Shown piece after piece: positions 1 to 11,070 of a stretch of DNA of 64,000 nucleotides. Numbering within the stretch: position 1 is the stretch's first letter; the number at the start of each line of letters is the position of its first letter. The notes beneath the pieces are model-generated. The model saw nothing but the letters and a program-made list of their open reading frames with translations. It had not been told where the DNA came from and did no database searches. Where the stretch lies: positions 257,719,533 through 257,783,532 of the forward strand of contig NC_081410.1 of the NCBI RefSeq assembly GCF_030272615.1, written 5' to 3'. Source of the DNA: Cryptomeria japonica. Taxonomy: Eukaryota; Streptophyta; Pinopsida; Cupressales; Cupressaceae. The position numbers and the translations under genes were made by a program.

Positions 1-44
1 TACAATATCATTATGTCCACATACCAGTTCACATAATGCCAACA
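1..44 (-). repeat. Terminal piece of the 3' LTR of element A
   Basis: These bases match the outer end of the element's other LTR (5968-6009, and its duplicate at 5873-5911), ending in CCAACA, the reverse complement of the TGTTGG LTR start. The remaining LTR lies outside the window. The adjoining purine tract (45-56) is degenerate: its complement has AAAGGGCTTTAT where sister elements have AAAGGGGGAGAT. Confidence 0.85.
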
Positions 45-299
45 ATAAAGCCCTTTGGTATTGATGGCAATAAAAAAAGACATCTTCTCTGCTTCACATC
101 TTCTCCCCATTTTCTACAGATATCTTCTCCACTTCACATCTTCTCCCCCTTTGACAACAATGCTAAAGTGGAGGCACAAGCTTCCCTGTTCCATTATGTT
201 GCTCCCCCTGAGGAGTAGCATCCTTCAACACATCAATCCAAAATAAATTTGACTATGCACTACCTGACTGATGCAAAGCATATGCCTTTAGTTTCCCTC

Positions 300-1067
300 C
301 TGAACAGGCAACACCCCTAATTCACCTCTTAAGTACATAAATGTAGTCTTTGGGAGAGGCTTGGTGAATATGTCTGCTAACTGCTCCTTACTGGAAATAT
401 GTTCCAGTGCAATCTCTTTGTTCTGAACCTTTTCCCTTAAGAAATGATACTTAAGCTAAAAGTGCTTGGTTCTAGAATGTAAAACCGGATTCTTGGAGAT
501 ATTAATTGCACTAGTATTGTCACAAAATATACTTACCGGTTCAGATACAGGAACTTTGAAGCCATTTAATACATGCTTCATCCAAATTGTCTGAGTGTAG
601 TTCATGAAAGCTGCAACATACTCTGCTTCCACTATAGACTAAGAGATACAACTTTGCTTCTTACTCATCCATGAGACTAGTCTACCACCGAGGAAGAATG
701 CACCACTGGTTGTGCTCTTTCGGTCATCTATATTACCAGCCCAATCAGCATCTGTGAACACTTTCAAGTTGAAATCCTTGCTATATGGATACCACAATCC
801 ATAGTCAACAGTTCCCTTTAGATACCTAAGAATCCACTTGACTGCAACCAAGTGGGATTCTCTTGGGCTTTTCTGGAACCTTGCAGTAATGCAAACTACA
901 TGTGCAATATCCGATTTGCTATGCACTACATAATGCAATTTACCAATCATTGATCGGTATTCCTTCTCATCAACCAATACTAAATAATCATCTTTGGATA
1001 GTTTACAACCGGTCACCATTAGTGTACCAACCAGTTTGCTATCTTCCATGCCAAAGGTCTTCAACAC
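300..1067 (-). pseudogene. Element A RNase H and end of reverse transcriptase
   Basis: The C-terminal third of a copia Pol. The visible landmarks are typical of copia: a stretch resembling YRSMIGKLHYV (the usual YR..IG.L.YL), then WILRYLKGT, FTDADWAG (the first RNase H aspartate), DRKSTTSGAFFLGG and WMSKKQ. After a TAG near 638 the same frame continues with EAEYVAA, FCDNTSAI, and LADIFTKPLPK near 330-370. RNase H would remove the RNA strand during cDNA synthesis. Several in-frame stops show it is non-functional. It is in the same frame as the upstream RT and integrase. Confidence 0.9.
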
Positions 1068-1085
1068 CTCTTTGACATACTTGGA

Positions 1086-1850
1086 CTAAGTGATAAAGAT
1101 TTCATCCTTCATCTGCTGGATATGTAGTCCAATGAAAAATTTAATCTCCCCTATGAGTGACATTTCAAACTCTTTCTTCATCTCATCAGCAAACTCATGA
1201 CTCATCTTGTCATCTCCACCAAATATAATGTCATCAAAAAATAACTCACAAATCAGGATCTGGTCTCCTTCGGACTTCAAGTAGATATTGCTATCTTCAC
1301 TTGTTCTCTAAAATCCAATCTTCACAAGATAGGAATGCAGATGTTCATACCATGCCCTAGGTGTCTGCTTTAGTCCATATAGGGCTTTATGTAGCCTACA
1401 TACCATGTCACTGTCTTCAGATAGGGCAAACCCATCTGGTTGCTCAATATACACCTCCTCTTCAAGTACACCATTTAGGAATGCAGATTTTACATCCATT
1501 TGATATACTTTGAAACCTTTAAAAGTTGCATATGCAAGAAGCATACGGACCCCTTCCAATCTGGCTACAAGAGAAAAGGTTTCTCCATAGTCTTCTCCTT
1601 CTTCTTGAGCATATCCTTTGCATACCAATCTGGCTTTGTTTATAATCACTGTGCCATCCTCATTCAACTTATTTCTAAAGACCCATTTGGTACCAATGAC
1701 ATTTTTATGCTTCAGTCTGGGTACCAAAGACCATGTACCATTTTTCTCTATCTGGTCAAGTTCCTCTTCCATTGCCTTGATCTAGTCTTCATCTTTATGT
1801 GCCTCTTTGAATGATTTAGGCTCAAATTCAGAGATCATACATGAGTTTTC
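1086..1850 (-). pseudogene. Element A reverse transcriptase
   Basis: This is the copia RT core. [64 protein letters not shown] and [17 protein letters not shown] occur in family order. The active-site box reads FFDDIIF where YVDDIIF is usual, so both catalytic aspartates are kept. Stop codons near 1081-1083, 1305-1307 and 1783-1785 break it. It would copy element RNA into cDNA inside the Gag particle. Confidence 0.93.
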
Positions 1851-2054
1851 TCTGACCTTTCTTCTTGTAAGGATTCCTGCATCCTTATCTCCTATGATCT
1901 GATTAGGATCATGGTTCAGCTTGACATACCAAGGAATGGTCTTGATGGATTCCTCTTTCTTTTCTTCTTCATCCTCATCTCCATCAGTATCAACATCTAC
2001 ATTTGTCGGTGTAGGAACATTGTTACAGGTACTCGGTTGGCTATCAACCGGTTC

Positions 2055-3240
2055 TCAGAAGGTTGCAACTGGTTCGTTCATCGCTTGTTCACTATAGGTT
2101 TCCTCAATTTTCTTAGAGGTTTCATCAACTCTTACATTGATGCTTTCCATAATTCTTTGAGTCCTATTGTTGAAACACTTGAGAGCTTTTCTCTTGGTGG
2201 AATATCCTAGGAATATTCCCTCATCACATTTCACATCAAATTTTCTCTGGTGTTCACTCCTCTTGATGTAACATTTGCTACCAAATGCTCTAAAGTAGCT
2301 GACCACAAGTGTCTTACTGGTCCAATACTCATAAGGAGTTTTATCCTTACCTTTCTTGATGAGTACCAGGTTCATTGTGTAGACTGTAGTGTTGACCGCT
2401 TCTCTCCAAAAGGTGTGAGCTACCCTTCCTTGAATCAACATGGTTCTAGCTGCTTCAACCACAGTCTGGTTATTCCTCTCTACTAGGCCATTCTGTTGTG
2501 GAGTTCGGGGGGCAGACAGTTGTCTCTTGATGCCATGTTCTTCACAGTACTTATTGAATTCACTGGAAGTGAATTCCTCTCCTTGATCAGTTCTCAGGCA
2601 CTTGATCCTTTTACCGCTTTCCTTCTCCACTTATTCTCTAAAAGCTTTGAACTTTACAAAGGCTCCAGACTTGTCTTTCAAGAATGTGACCCACATCATT
2701 CTTGAGTAGTCATCAATGAGAATCATGAAGTACCTATCACCCTACACACTTCTAGTTTTCATAGGACCACACAAATCAGTATGCACAAGGTCAAGCAAGT
2801 TGTCAGCAGTGAAAGATTAACCTTTAAAAGTTGAGGAAGAAATTTTCCCCAATTGACACTCTCTGCATAAGGTATTATCCAAGTTGCTTAGCACCGACAA
2901 CCCTCTAACTGCCTTGATCTTACTAGCCTTCACAATATTATCAAAGTTTACATGGCAGACTCTCCTATGCCATATCCAACTATCATCAAATTTAGCCATA
3001 AGACATGTACTTATATTTGCATTCATATGAAATAGGTTACCTTTGGTCTGCATGCCGGTGGCCACCAATTCACCATTCTTTCCTTTGATTCTACAAACTC
3101 CATTCTTGAATTCCAGAGTGAGGCCACTGTCATTCAGTTGGGCAACACTCAGAAGGTTGTGTCTAAGACCATCAACCCAATACACATTGTCAGCACTACT
3201 CTTTCCATTCAGAGAGATGGACCCTCTGCCTTTGACTCCA
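2055..3240 (-). pseudogene. Element A GAG-pre-integrase and integrase
   Basis: Near 3185 the frame opens with VDGLRHNLLSVAQLNDSG, the junction seen ahead of copia integrase. A His/Cys zinc-binding head follows (HRRVCHVNF, later CRECQLGK), then the catalytic core (LVHTDLCGP, LIDDYSRMMWVTF, RTDQGEEF, SAPRTPQQNGLVERNNQ) and the GKDKTPYEYW and FLGYSTKRKA regions. The DDE aspartates and glutamate are recognisable. In-frame stops near 2635, 2732 and 2817 and after 2055 disable it. Its role would be insertion of the cDNA with a 5-bp target duplication. Confidence 0.92.
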
Positions 3241-4336
3241 AAGATAGAAACTTGCTCTGGTCACCAGTCATATGGTGAGAACAGCCACTGTAAATGATCC
3301 ACTCATTGGAATTATCAAACCAGGAGACAAGAGCCTTCTTGTTTGACACATCTTCCTTGACAACAACAAACACAATATCTTCATTTTCTTCATCCTCTGA
3401 TTCTTCATCTATGACACCTTCATCAACTGCCACAAAATAGTTTCTCAAGTTTCCTCCTTTGAATTTATTGAACATTTTTGGTTTGTCCTTGTTGTCGCCA
3501 TTAGGACAGTTTATAGCAATATGTCCTATCTGGTTACAAGAGAAGCATTTTAAAGGTAGCTTACCTCTGTATTTGCCGGTTCCTTTTGGAAGTTTCCTGG
3601 AAAGGAGAGCTTCAAATGTCATCAGAATCTCCTCATCATTCATTTTTCTACCCTGTCTTGGTTCACCACTAGTGCTAGCTTCTTTTCCTTTTTTGGATGG
3701 TACTACAGAAGCTTTCAAAGTTGATTCAGTCTTTTGAACACTGCCATCAAAACTATTTAGCTCATAGGCTATCAACTTTGCAATGATGGAGTCTAGGGAT
3801 ACCTTAGTCTTGTCTATTGATCTTAGCTCTTGAATAGCAGCAACTCTTATTGCATAGACCAGCAATAGGGATCTCAGGACTTTGCTTACCACAGTGGCAT
3901 CTTCTATTTTACCACCTGCACTCTTGATATCTCTAACAATAGTTTTGATTCTTATTCCATACTGTTGAATGGTCTCACCTTCAACCATCTGCATATCTTC
4001 AAACTTACCTCTAAGGCTTTCTTCCTTAGCCTGTTTTACATGTTCATCACCACCATAGATATTTTCAAGAGTATCCCATACCTCTTTGGGATTTACCTTA
4101 TCCTGAACATCAATGAACTCAATGTCAGATAAACTACTAATTAGGGCTTCCATGACTTGCCCATTCTCCTGCATCTCTCTCTTTTGGTCATCGGTAAGGG
4201 TATCGGTAGGAGCAACATAGACAGTCTCAACATAGCTCCAGTGTTGAGCACCCATGCTTCTGATGAATATCTTCATTCTATCTTTCCATATACTGAGATT
4301 TTCTCTGTTAAACTTTGGACCTTCCCTCTTCATCAT
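3209..4336 (-). pseudogene. Element A Gag (UBN2 type with one CCHC knuckle)
   Basis: A 375-codon open frame running from an ATG 70 bases inside the LTR boundary. The N-terminal two thirds read as the copia UBN2 capsid region (NLSIWKDRMKIFI, then KEVWDTLENIYGG). One zinc knuckle, CFSCNQIGHIAINC, lies about two thirds along. It is followed by an acidic linker and the WIIYSGCSHHMTGD segment, which corresponds to the copia protease site; D-S-G is altered to Y-S-G, so the catalytic aspartate is lost. The frame runs out at 3209 where the pol frame takes over, probably by a small indel near 3240. It is the best-preserved gene of this element. Confidence 0.92.
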
Positions 4337-4393
4337 TAGACTGGGATCTTTACCTCAAGTGGTTAAGCTTATAACACAAAGGACCTGGAGGAT

Positions 4394-4405
4394 GCTCTGA
4401 TACCA
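4394..4405 (-). promoter_or_regulatory. Primer binding site of element A (initiator tRNA-Met)
   Basis: The minus strand reads TGGTATCAGAGC two bases downstream of the LTR end. This is the complement of the 3' end of plant initiator tRNA-Met, the standard copia primer. Confidence 0.93.
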
Positions 4406-4407
4406 AC

Positions 4408-6009
4408 TGATAACTCAATGATGAACTAATAGTACTAACTCGGTACTGAGAGGGGGGGGTGAATCAGTACAGACAAAAATATAGTCCTAAACCAGTCTGA
4501 TAGCAAACACTTCAAATGTTTGGCAAACAGTGACACCAATTTGAAACAAAGTGCAACCGGTAAAGCTAAGACTGACTGAGACAAGCATTAACCGGTTACT
4601 CAGATAGATTTTCACTCAACTCAAGACTACCTTACCATTTCTCCCTTATGCATAAACAGGTAAACTACCATTAGATCATAATAACAACTAGTTCAACATG
4701 TTTTATTGATAGGCATAAAACACAGAACCATTATATGCTTGACAGACAATAGCAAAGCATCACAAGATAAAAGCATCACACATGACACACATATTTTTCA
4801 TGTGGAAACCCAACTGAGAAAAAACATGGTGGGGATGATTACCCACAAGCTATTTTTGAACTCTTTAGAAGTTCGCTCTATTAAGAGCCTTGTTCGGTTA
4901 GAGACATTACAAAAGGTTCTGCTAGGAACCGGTCCTATTAGAGATCACCTGGTTAAGGGATGGCTACAATACCCGGTTAAGTGTTAAACCCTGTTAAAGG
5001 TTACCTTGTTAGCGGATTTCAAGAACTCAATAGCTTTGAATTACCCTATTAAAGGATTTATAGCAAGCCAGTTAAGGATACCCTGTTAAGGGATTTTCCA
5101 ACTGTTGAGGTGGTTAGAGATCAACAGGTATTACAATGATCTGGTAATAGCACTCAATGCCAATGCAAATCTGCTTAAGCTCCTCTTCACCTTCTGCATT
5201 TACACTCTGCAAGTATCACTTCTCTCCTTTTGGTCTAGCAAGAATCACATATCCCTTCTCTTGGATACTCACACACAACTTTTGCCAACAACTTCAGAAA
5301 GAGACACAACATTGACCTTATAGGAAAATAGATAGGTTGGTAGCATAAACCCTAAACCCTAAACCTGTTAGGTTAAGGAATTCAAACGGTTCAATCCTGA
5401 CCATTGAGAACACTCTATTAATTGCAACAGTCCTGATCCAATCTCAAGATATTCTCCATCGTTCATTTTCACCGATTTCATGGTGGCTGATAACCCATCA
5501 CACGTTATCATCATTTTATAGACTTCGCACATTCCCGAGGTAGATAGGAACAATCTCCTTCATGCAAGATCCTTCATGCACACAAGGTTGACGTGGCAAC
5601 ATGATCTGTTCTTCATTACAATGCTAACTCATCACACAATGTCACCAGTTGAGCCACACAGGCTTCAAGTACTTAAACTGGAAACCCTAAAGTTGAGACT
5701 ACCAACCGGTAGTCATACAATGCTTCCATGTGCCAGTTCCCATAACCATATGCCGATTCACCTTGAACAAGCACACCGCTTCACTTTGGCACTAATGCCA
5801 GTTCACAGTGTTCTACCGGTTCTCTCATATGCCGGTTCTCACTTCTTCAGCATATTGACATCAATGACAACATACAATATCATTATGTCCACATACCAGT
5901 TCACATAATGCCTTCTCCCATATGTCAGTTCTCACTTCTTCAACATATTGACATCAATGACAACATAAAATATCATTATGTCCACATACTAGTTCACATA
6001 ATGCCAACA
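4408..6009 (-). repeat. 5' LTR of element A (about 1.6 kb)
   Basis: It runs from TG beside the primer site to CCAACA, i.e. TGTTGG...CA on the minus strand. It holds the conserved pyrimidine box (about 4442-4470 on the complement: GATTCACCCCCC...CTCAGT), a block resembling GTGGGT...CCCACC...GTTTTT...GGGTTTCC near 4795-4850, repeated CCCTGTTAAAGG-like motifs at 4985-5100, and a telomere-type motif at 5347-5365. Its outer end is tandemly duplicated (5819-6005). A solo LTR of the same family lies at 15096-15420 plus 21944-23087. Confidence 0.88.
5819..6005 (+). repeat. Tandem duplication of about 93 bp at the outer end of LTR A
   Basis: The segment from TTCTCTCATATGCCGGTTCT to CACATAATGCC (5819-5911) is repeated as 5912-6005 with a handful of substitutions. 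The related solo LTR at 15096 has only one unit, so the duplication is private to this copy or subfamily. Confidence 0.85.
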
Positions 6010-6519
6010 ATAAAGCCCTTAATGGTTTTCAAAGACTTTGAAGGTTTGAGAAGTGACTTCCCTTTGTTTAGGGATGTGACAATATTTAGGAGATGGATTA
6101 GGCTAAATTAGAGTTGATTAGAAGAATCTAAACGGGGTTTAGGTAACAAGTGGGAGATGTAGGAAAATGCAAGTGGGAGGGGAAAATAGAATTTAATTAA
6201 AATTAAATTAATTTATTTCAATTGTGGTTGCAACTTGCATTTGTAGGATTTTGCAAGTGGGGGGATTTTTAAATAAATTTAGATTTATTTAAATGCAAAT
6301 GAGATTTTAATTAAATTTAGATTTAATTAAAATGGGAAAGGGGATAAATTGATATGTGAATTTAATTAAAATAGCTAGAGGGGGGTATGAATTTAATTAA
6401 ATGGCTTAGATAGAAGAAGGGTATATTAATTAAATCTTAATTTAATTAATTAGAAGAATTAAGAATAATTAAATGAATAAAATTCAATTAATTCATTGTG
6501 CAACTTTAAGGTGTCTACA
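6010..6519 (+). repeat. Gypsy-type LTR fragment (same family as 41735-42368)
   Basis: AT-rich DNA with runs of TTTAATTAAA and AATGCAAGTGGG, ending in GGTGTCTACA. It aligns in order with 41735-42368: both contain AATGGTTT, TTTAGGGATGTGAC, TGTAGG..AATGCAAGTG, GATAGAAGAA and the GTGTCTACA end. At 42368 that end is followed by TTTTGCCCCTC; here it abuts the coding remnant of element B. I read it as an LTR that jumped into element B and was later hit by element A. No coding potential is seen. Confidence 0.7.
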
Positions 6520-7341
6520 ATAGCATTTCACATTCATTCTGCAATTTTTTGAATTATGACCAACATTGTTGCATTTGGAACATTGACCGGTGGGTGCATT
6601 AATATTCTGATTATTTATGAATCTACATTGATTTTCTCTATGACCATATTTTTTGCAATTGAAACATTTACCATTAAACTCTTAAGCATTAGGTTGCCTT
6701 ACTGGTTTGTTCTGATCTAGATTGTTTGCAGTATCGAAACTTTCTCCAACTTCAAATCCAAGTCCATTAGTACCTCCATTAGGTTTATGACTTTTCAGCA
6801 TGTCATCAAGCTCCTCTGAACTTTTCTTGAATTTGTCTTTGTGTTTATTTGCAGTAGCCAACTCATTTTCCAGAATTCCCATTTGTCTCGTAAGCTCAGT
6901 TTTATCATGTTGCATGTGAATCAGATCTATCTTTAGCATATCATTTTCATGACTAAGTCTTAGATTTTCATTTCTAGCATCATTAAGTCTCCTAGTCAAG
7001 TCTTCTTCATTCTTCTTCATGTCTTCAATATCTTTACATAACCTCATACTCATATCTTGCATTTCATTCTTCATATTACTATTTTCTTGTCTCAATTTAT
7101 TTGCAAGTTCTCTAAGAGTTTCTTTTTCATCATCATCTTTCTGCATCTTCTCATGAAGTTCTTTTCTTTTATTTTTTTCTATAGAAAAGTTCTCCTGAAG
7201 TCCTTTAATGAATTCATGTGTAGTCCTTAGATCATCTTCAAGTTTGATATTCTTCAATTTCTCTGCATCATAATCTACAAGAGCTCCTTCTAATTGTTTT
7301 CTTAAATTATCCAATTGTACCAGTGTCCGAATCTTCCTCAA
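6520..7341 (-). pseudogene. ORF1 of element B: coiled coil plus CCHC knuckles, truncated
   Basis: From about 7341 the frame encodes roughly 220 residues dominated by heptad-like Leu/Lys/Glu sequence (KQLEGALVDYDAEKLKNIK; later NMKNEMQDMSMRLCKDIED), then GLGFEVGESFDTAN. After a stop near 6682 a zinc-knuckle region follows (CFNCKKYGHRENQC and CSKCNNVGHNSKNC), interrupted in mid-knuckle at 6520 by the GTGTCTACA end of the neighbouring LTR. The same order of segments occurs in element D (16320-17475) and E (24351-25453). It would be a Gag-like nucleic-acid-binding protein. No UBN2 capsid domain is visible. Confidence 0.82.
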
Positions 7342-7371
7342 GTTGTTAGGCTTTTGAAAATAGAGGACCAG

Positions 7372-7383
7372 GCTCTGATACCA
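7372..7383 (-). promoter_or_regulatory. Primer binding site of element B (tRNA-Met)
   Basis: The complement reads TGGTATCAGAGC, two bases from the LTR end at 7386. Confidence 0.92.
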
Positions 7384-7385
7384 AT

Positions 7386-7723
7386 TGTTAGAATCAATGA
7401 CAGTCCCAAAGACACTGAGAGGGGGGGTGAATCAGTGTCTAATCGGTTAATAGAATATTTAAACCTATTAAGAACTTTTTATCCCAAAACAATGTACTGG
7501 TAAATAAGGATTAATGCAGCAAATAAGAATAACAGAGACAACATAGAGAACAGACCATAACATAAGATATTTAACAAGGAAACTCGATGTGGGAAAAACC
7601 TCGGTGGAATTTGTGACCCACAATATTCACTCACTGGCCAATGAATAAATATTACTTACAATGAGGGGCCTGCACATGCAGGAAGGCTAGTAGCCTAGAG
7701 CTCACTGCTCAACTACAAGATAG
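7386..7723 (-). repeat. 5' LTR of element B, inner piece
   Basis: It starts with TGTTAGAATC beside the primer site and contains the pyrimidine box (7409-7437 on the complement) and the palindrome CCTGCACATGCAGG at 7669-7682. It stops at 7723, where element C is inserted, and resumes at 14480. Confidence 0.85.
7719..7723 (+). repeat. Target site duplication GATAG, left side of element C
   Basis: GATAG directly precedes the TGTTAGG start of LTR C. The same five bases follow the other LTR at 14475-14479. Five bases is the usual copia duplication length. Confidence 0.85.
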
Positions 7724-8804
7724 TGTTAGGACCTGGAGGTAACTGAGAGGGGGGGTGAATCAGTTGTCTATTAATTTCAACCCAAATATAACTTAATCAA
7801 ATTTGATGCATAATACCAGTAAACCAAACTTAATGTCGGTTGACAATTTAATAGTTAATAACAATACCGGTGAAGCTTAATGCATGAAACAGAAAGAGAA
7901 ATAAAAACCACAACACATAACACAGATATTTGTACGTGGAAACCCTATAAGGGGAAAAATCAAGGTGGGAAACCTTACCCACAATCAGATGATACTACTA
8001 CAGATAGTATGTGTGTACAAATGGGGTCTGTACATGCAGAAAGGCCAACTGCCTAGAGCTCACTGCTCAATCACAAAATGAGAGTCACACTAACTACAAT
8101 TAAATGATTAAATTCAATGATAATGTACTGCTCAAAGTAGCATCTCCAATGCTGGATTCAGTACCGGTTAAGCTCTGATTGGCTTCTTCAAACCTTCCTT
8201 GAATCTTCGAATGATGTCTGTATGAGTAGCTATGCTTGTATTTTCATATACCAATTATCACAACCTTATAATACCTTATTTTCTCTTCTATCCTATATCA
8301 ATCTCACAATTGAGATCTTACATATATACTAAGACCTAAGACTAAATGTGTAGGTCGGCTTACTAAGAATATTACAATTAAATTAATTACAAATGAATCA
8401 ATATGTGATGCATCATGTCGGCTTAATGCATTTACAATAATAACCAATCAATAAATCATCTCCATAATGTGTTGTGCTGATCTGGAATAGATAACGCATG
8501 TCAGTCCATAACCTAGACCAATTTGCTAGTAACAGCAAATATGCCAACTCGATTAGACCAATAACCAAATCTCTAAAACAAGTGTTCAAACCATGTCTTC
8601 GACATAAGCAAGTAATCTCCAGATGATAACAAGTCATCCTTAGTGCCGGTGAACAATATAACCTGTCAATGAACCAAATACTGGTGATTGTGCATAAGTC
8701 ACTGAACATGTTGGTGAACATAACCAAAGATCTCTAGAAAGATAAGTGTTGATAAGTGTTGACATCAATGACAAAACCAACGCAACACGTCCATAATACC
8801 AACA
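7724..8804 (-). repeat. 3' LTR of element C (1081 bp)
   Basis: Complement of TGTTGGTATTATGGAC...CCTAACA. It contains the pyrimidine box near 7747-7771, the GTGGGTAAGG..CCCACC block near 7925-7990, TCTGTACATGCAGA at 8027-8040, and a TATATATG box near 8310-8325 on the minus strand. Confidence 0.93.
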
Positions 8805-8818
8805 ATCTCCCCCTTTGG
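8805..8818 (-). promoter_or_regulatory. Polypurine tract of element C
   Basis: The complement reads CCAAAGGGGGAGAT immediately before the LTR start. It would prime plus-strand cDNA. The same tract appears in elements D and E. Confidence 0.9.
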
Positions 8819-9189
8819 CATTGATGGCAACACAAGATGGAAAAACCATCTAAGTGCCAAAGTCAAAATGCCAAAAACCAAAAACCAACAATCTCCCGAA
8901 AAGATCAATTGCAAGAAATCAAAATACAGATGCAGAGAGTAACAATCTCTCCCCCAATGAATAATCTCTCCCCAAAGGATAATGTTTTTCCATAGATATC
9001 TCTCCCCCTTCAAACATCAAATGCCAAAGCAATACAAAAACTAGATATAACCAGTTCATAGGACTAATTATAAATACCAACTTATCCAACTACTCCCCCT
9101 GAGAAGTAGCTCTCCTCCATCAAAGTCGGAAAAAGGTTTCTCTGTAAATTCCTATTGGTCTGATGCCAATCTCCAATTGTCTCAGTCTC

Positions 9190-10860
9190 TACCAGTGAGG
9201 GTATTACCCCAAGCTACTCTCTGAGATATTCAAAGGCTTCTTTAGGTAAAGGTTTTGTAAAGATATCTGCAATCTACTCTTTAGTATTCACATAAACCAA
9301 TTTCACTTCCTTTGCTTCAACATTTTCTTTCAGAAAATTGTATTTGATAGAAACATGTTTAGTTTTAGAGTGAAATACTAGATTCTTTGATATATCAATT
9401 GCTGCTGAATTATCACAATAAATAATTATAGGCTCTTTGCATTTTACCTTTATGTCCTTCAACATTTGCTTAATCTGTAATACCTGAGTACAATTAGTTG
9501 TTGCTGCAACATATTCTCATTTTGTTGTTGATAATGATGTACAACCTTGTTTCTTGCTCAGCCATGAAATCAATCTGCTACCAAGAAAGAATGCTCCGTC
9601 GGTGGTGCTCTTTTTTTCATCTACATCTCCTACCCAATTTGCATCAGTGTATGCGCATAAATCAAAAAAATTATCTTTAGGATACCATAAGCCAAGATTT
9701 GTTGTGCCTTGTAGATACCGGAAAATCCTTTTTACTATTGACTCATGATTTTCGTTAGGATTACTCTGAAATATTGAAACAATACATACTGCATTCATAA
9801 TATCAGGTCTTGTTTGTGTCAAATACAATAAACCTCCAATCCTAGATTTATATCTTGTCATATTAACAGGGGTTGAATCATCCTTTAATGATAGTTTATC
9901 AGTTGTAGTCATAGGAGTACTTACCGGTTTAGAGTTTTCCATACCAAATTTCTTTAGTAGTTCCTTCAAGTACTTTGATTGACATATGAATATACCTTTA
10001 TTAGTTTGTGAAATTTGCAATCCTAAAAAGAATTTTATCTCCCCAATCATAGACATTTCAAATTCTTCTTGCATCTTATTAGAAAAGTCTTTACACAATC
10101 CATCTTCTCCTCCAAAAATGATATCATCAATAAAAACTTCAATAACCAAGATGTCATCATTAGCCACTTTGAGATATAAGTTGTTGTCAGCATTACCTTT
10201 AGTGTAACCAAGCTTCAAAAGATATTTGTCCAATCTAGCATACCAAGCTCTAGGAGCTTGCTTCAATCCATATAAAGCTTTCCTTAACCTCCAAACCATA
10301 TCTTTGTCGTTTGTCAAAGAAAATCCATTAGGTTGTTCAATGTAAACTTCCTCTTCAAGGTCACCATTCAGAAATGCACATTTAATAGCCATTTGATATA
10401 CTTTATAGTTCTTGTGTGTTGCAAATGCAAGAAATAGTCTGACTGCCTCAATTCTAGCTACCAGTGCAAAGGTTTCATTGTAATAAATTCTCTCTTTTTG
10501 TGAATATCCCTTACACACTAATATTTCTTTATTTCTGATTACCTTACCATCTTCATTAAGTTTATTTATGAATACCCATTTAGTTCCAATTACATTTTTG
10601 TTTTTAGGTCAGGGAACTAATGTCCATGTGTTATTCTTTTCAATTGGTTCCAATCCACCTTCCATAGCTTTAATCCAATGTTTATCTTCACATGCCTCAA
10701 AAATAGTTGCTGGTTCAATTTGAGAAATTAAGCATACCTCTCCATTCACCATTCTTCCTCTTGTCATTACACCTTGATACTTATTTCCAATTATCTGACT
10801 TTCAGAGTGATTCAATCTTACATACCTAGGTGTATTCACTTGTTGTTGTTGTTCAGTCAC
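9190..10860 (-). pseudogene. Element C reverse transcriptase and RNase H
   Basis: The N-terminal part (10609-10860) includes HWIKAMEGGLEPIEKNNTW and meets the main block after a short broken stretch near 10519-10608. The 333-codon block 9517-10518 has [48 protein letters not shown], the active site FIDDIIF, GEIKFFLGLQ, YKSRIGGLLYLTQTRPDI and YTDANWVGDVDEKKSTT, all standard copia RT and RNase H. The 9274-9465 block has IIYCDNSAAIDISKN and KHVSIKY from the RNase H end. One mutation in the fingers region (MAIKCAFLNG for [10 protein letters not shown]) removes a catalytic aspartate. Confidence 0.93.
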
Positions 10861-11070
10861 TATGGAATTATCTGATGATGTCGGTGTGACTAGATCTACT
10901 TTCTATACTGGTGCACTCAGTGTAGGTTCATTTATGATCATTTCAATTGCCGGTTCAGAATCTACAGATCTTGAATTACCTCTGAACTGTTCATCTATCT
11001 TCACATTTGCACTCTCAATGATTTTCTGCAATCTTTTATTAAAACATCTATATGCCTTTCTCTTAGATGG

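Larger units (their letters stand above)
1..6009 (-). mobile_element. Ty1/copia LTR retrotransposon A, cut by the window's left edge
   Basis: Read on the minus strand the order is 5' LTR (4408-6009), tRNA-Met primer site, gag, integrase, reverse transcriptase, RNase H, purine tract and the first bases of the 3' LTR (1-44). Integrase ahead of reverse transcriptase is the defining copia order. Gag and pol lie in different frames near 3200-3240, and pol holds many in-frame stops, so the copy is dead. The element sits in a gypsy-type LTR that continues at 6010. The left target duplication is outside the window. LTRs of the same family recur as a solo LTR at 15096-15420 plus 21944-23087. Confidence 0.93.

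Noticed and set aside
1500-1814. Plus-strand open frames across elements A, C, F and H
   Set aside because: They are antisense shadows of pol, gag or ORF2 frames and encode only hydrophobic or low-complexity peptides.
5347-5365. Interstitial telomere or ancient chromosome fusion
   Set aside because: Only two and a half units, inside an LTR and conserved in a second LTR copy. It is part of the element.
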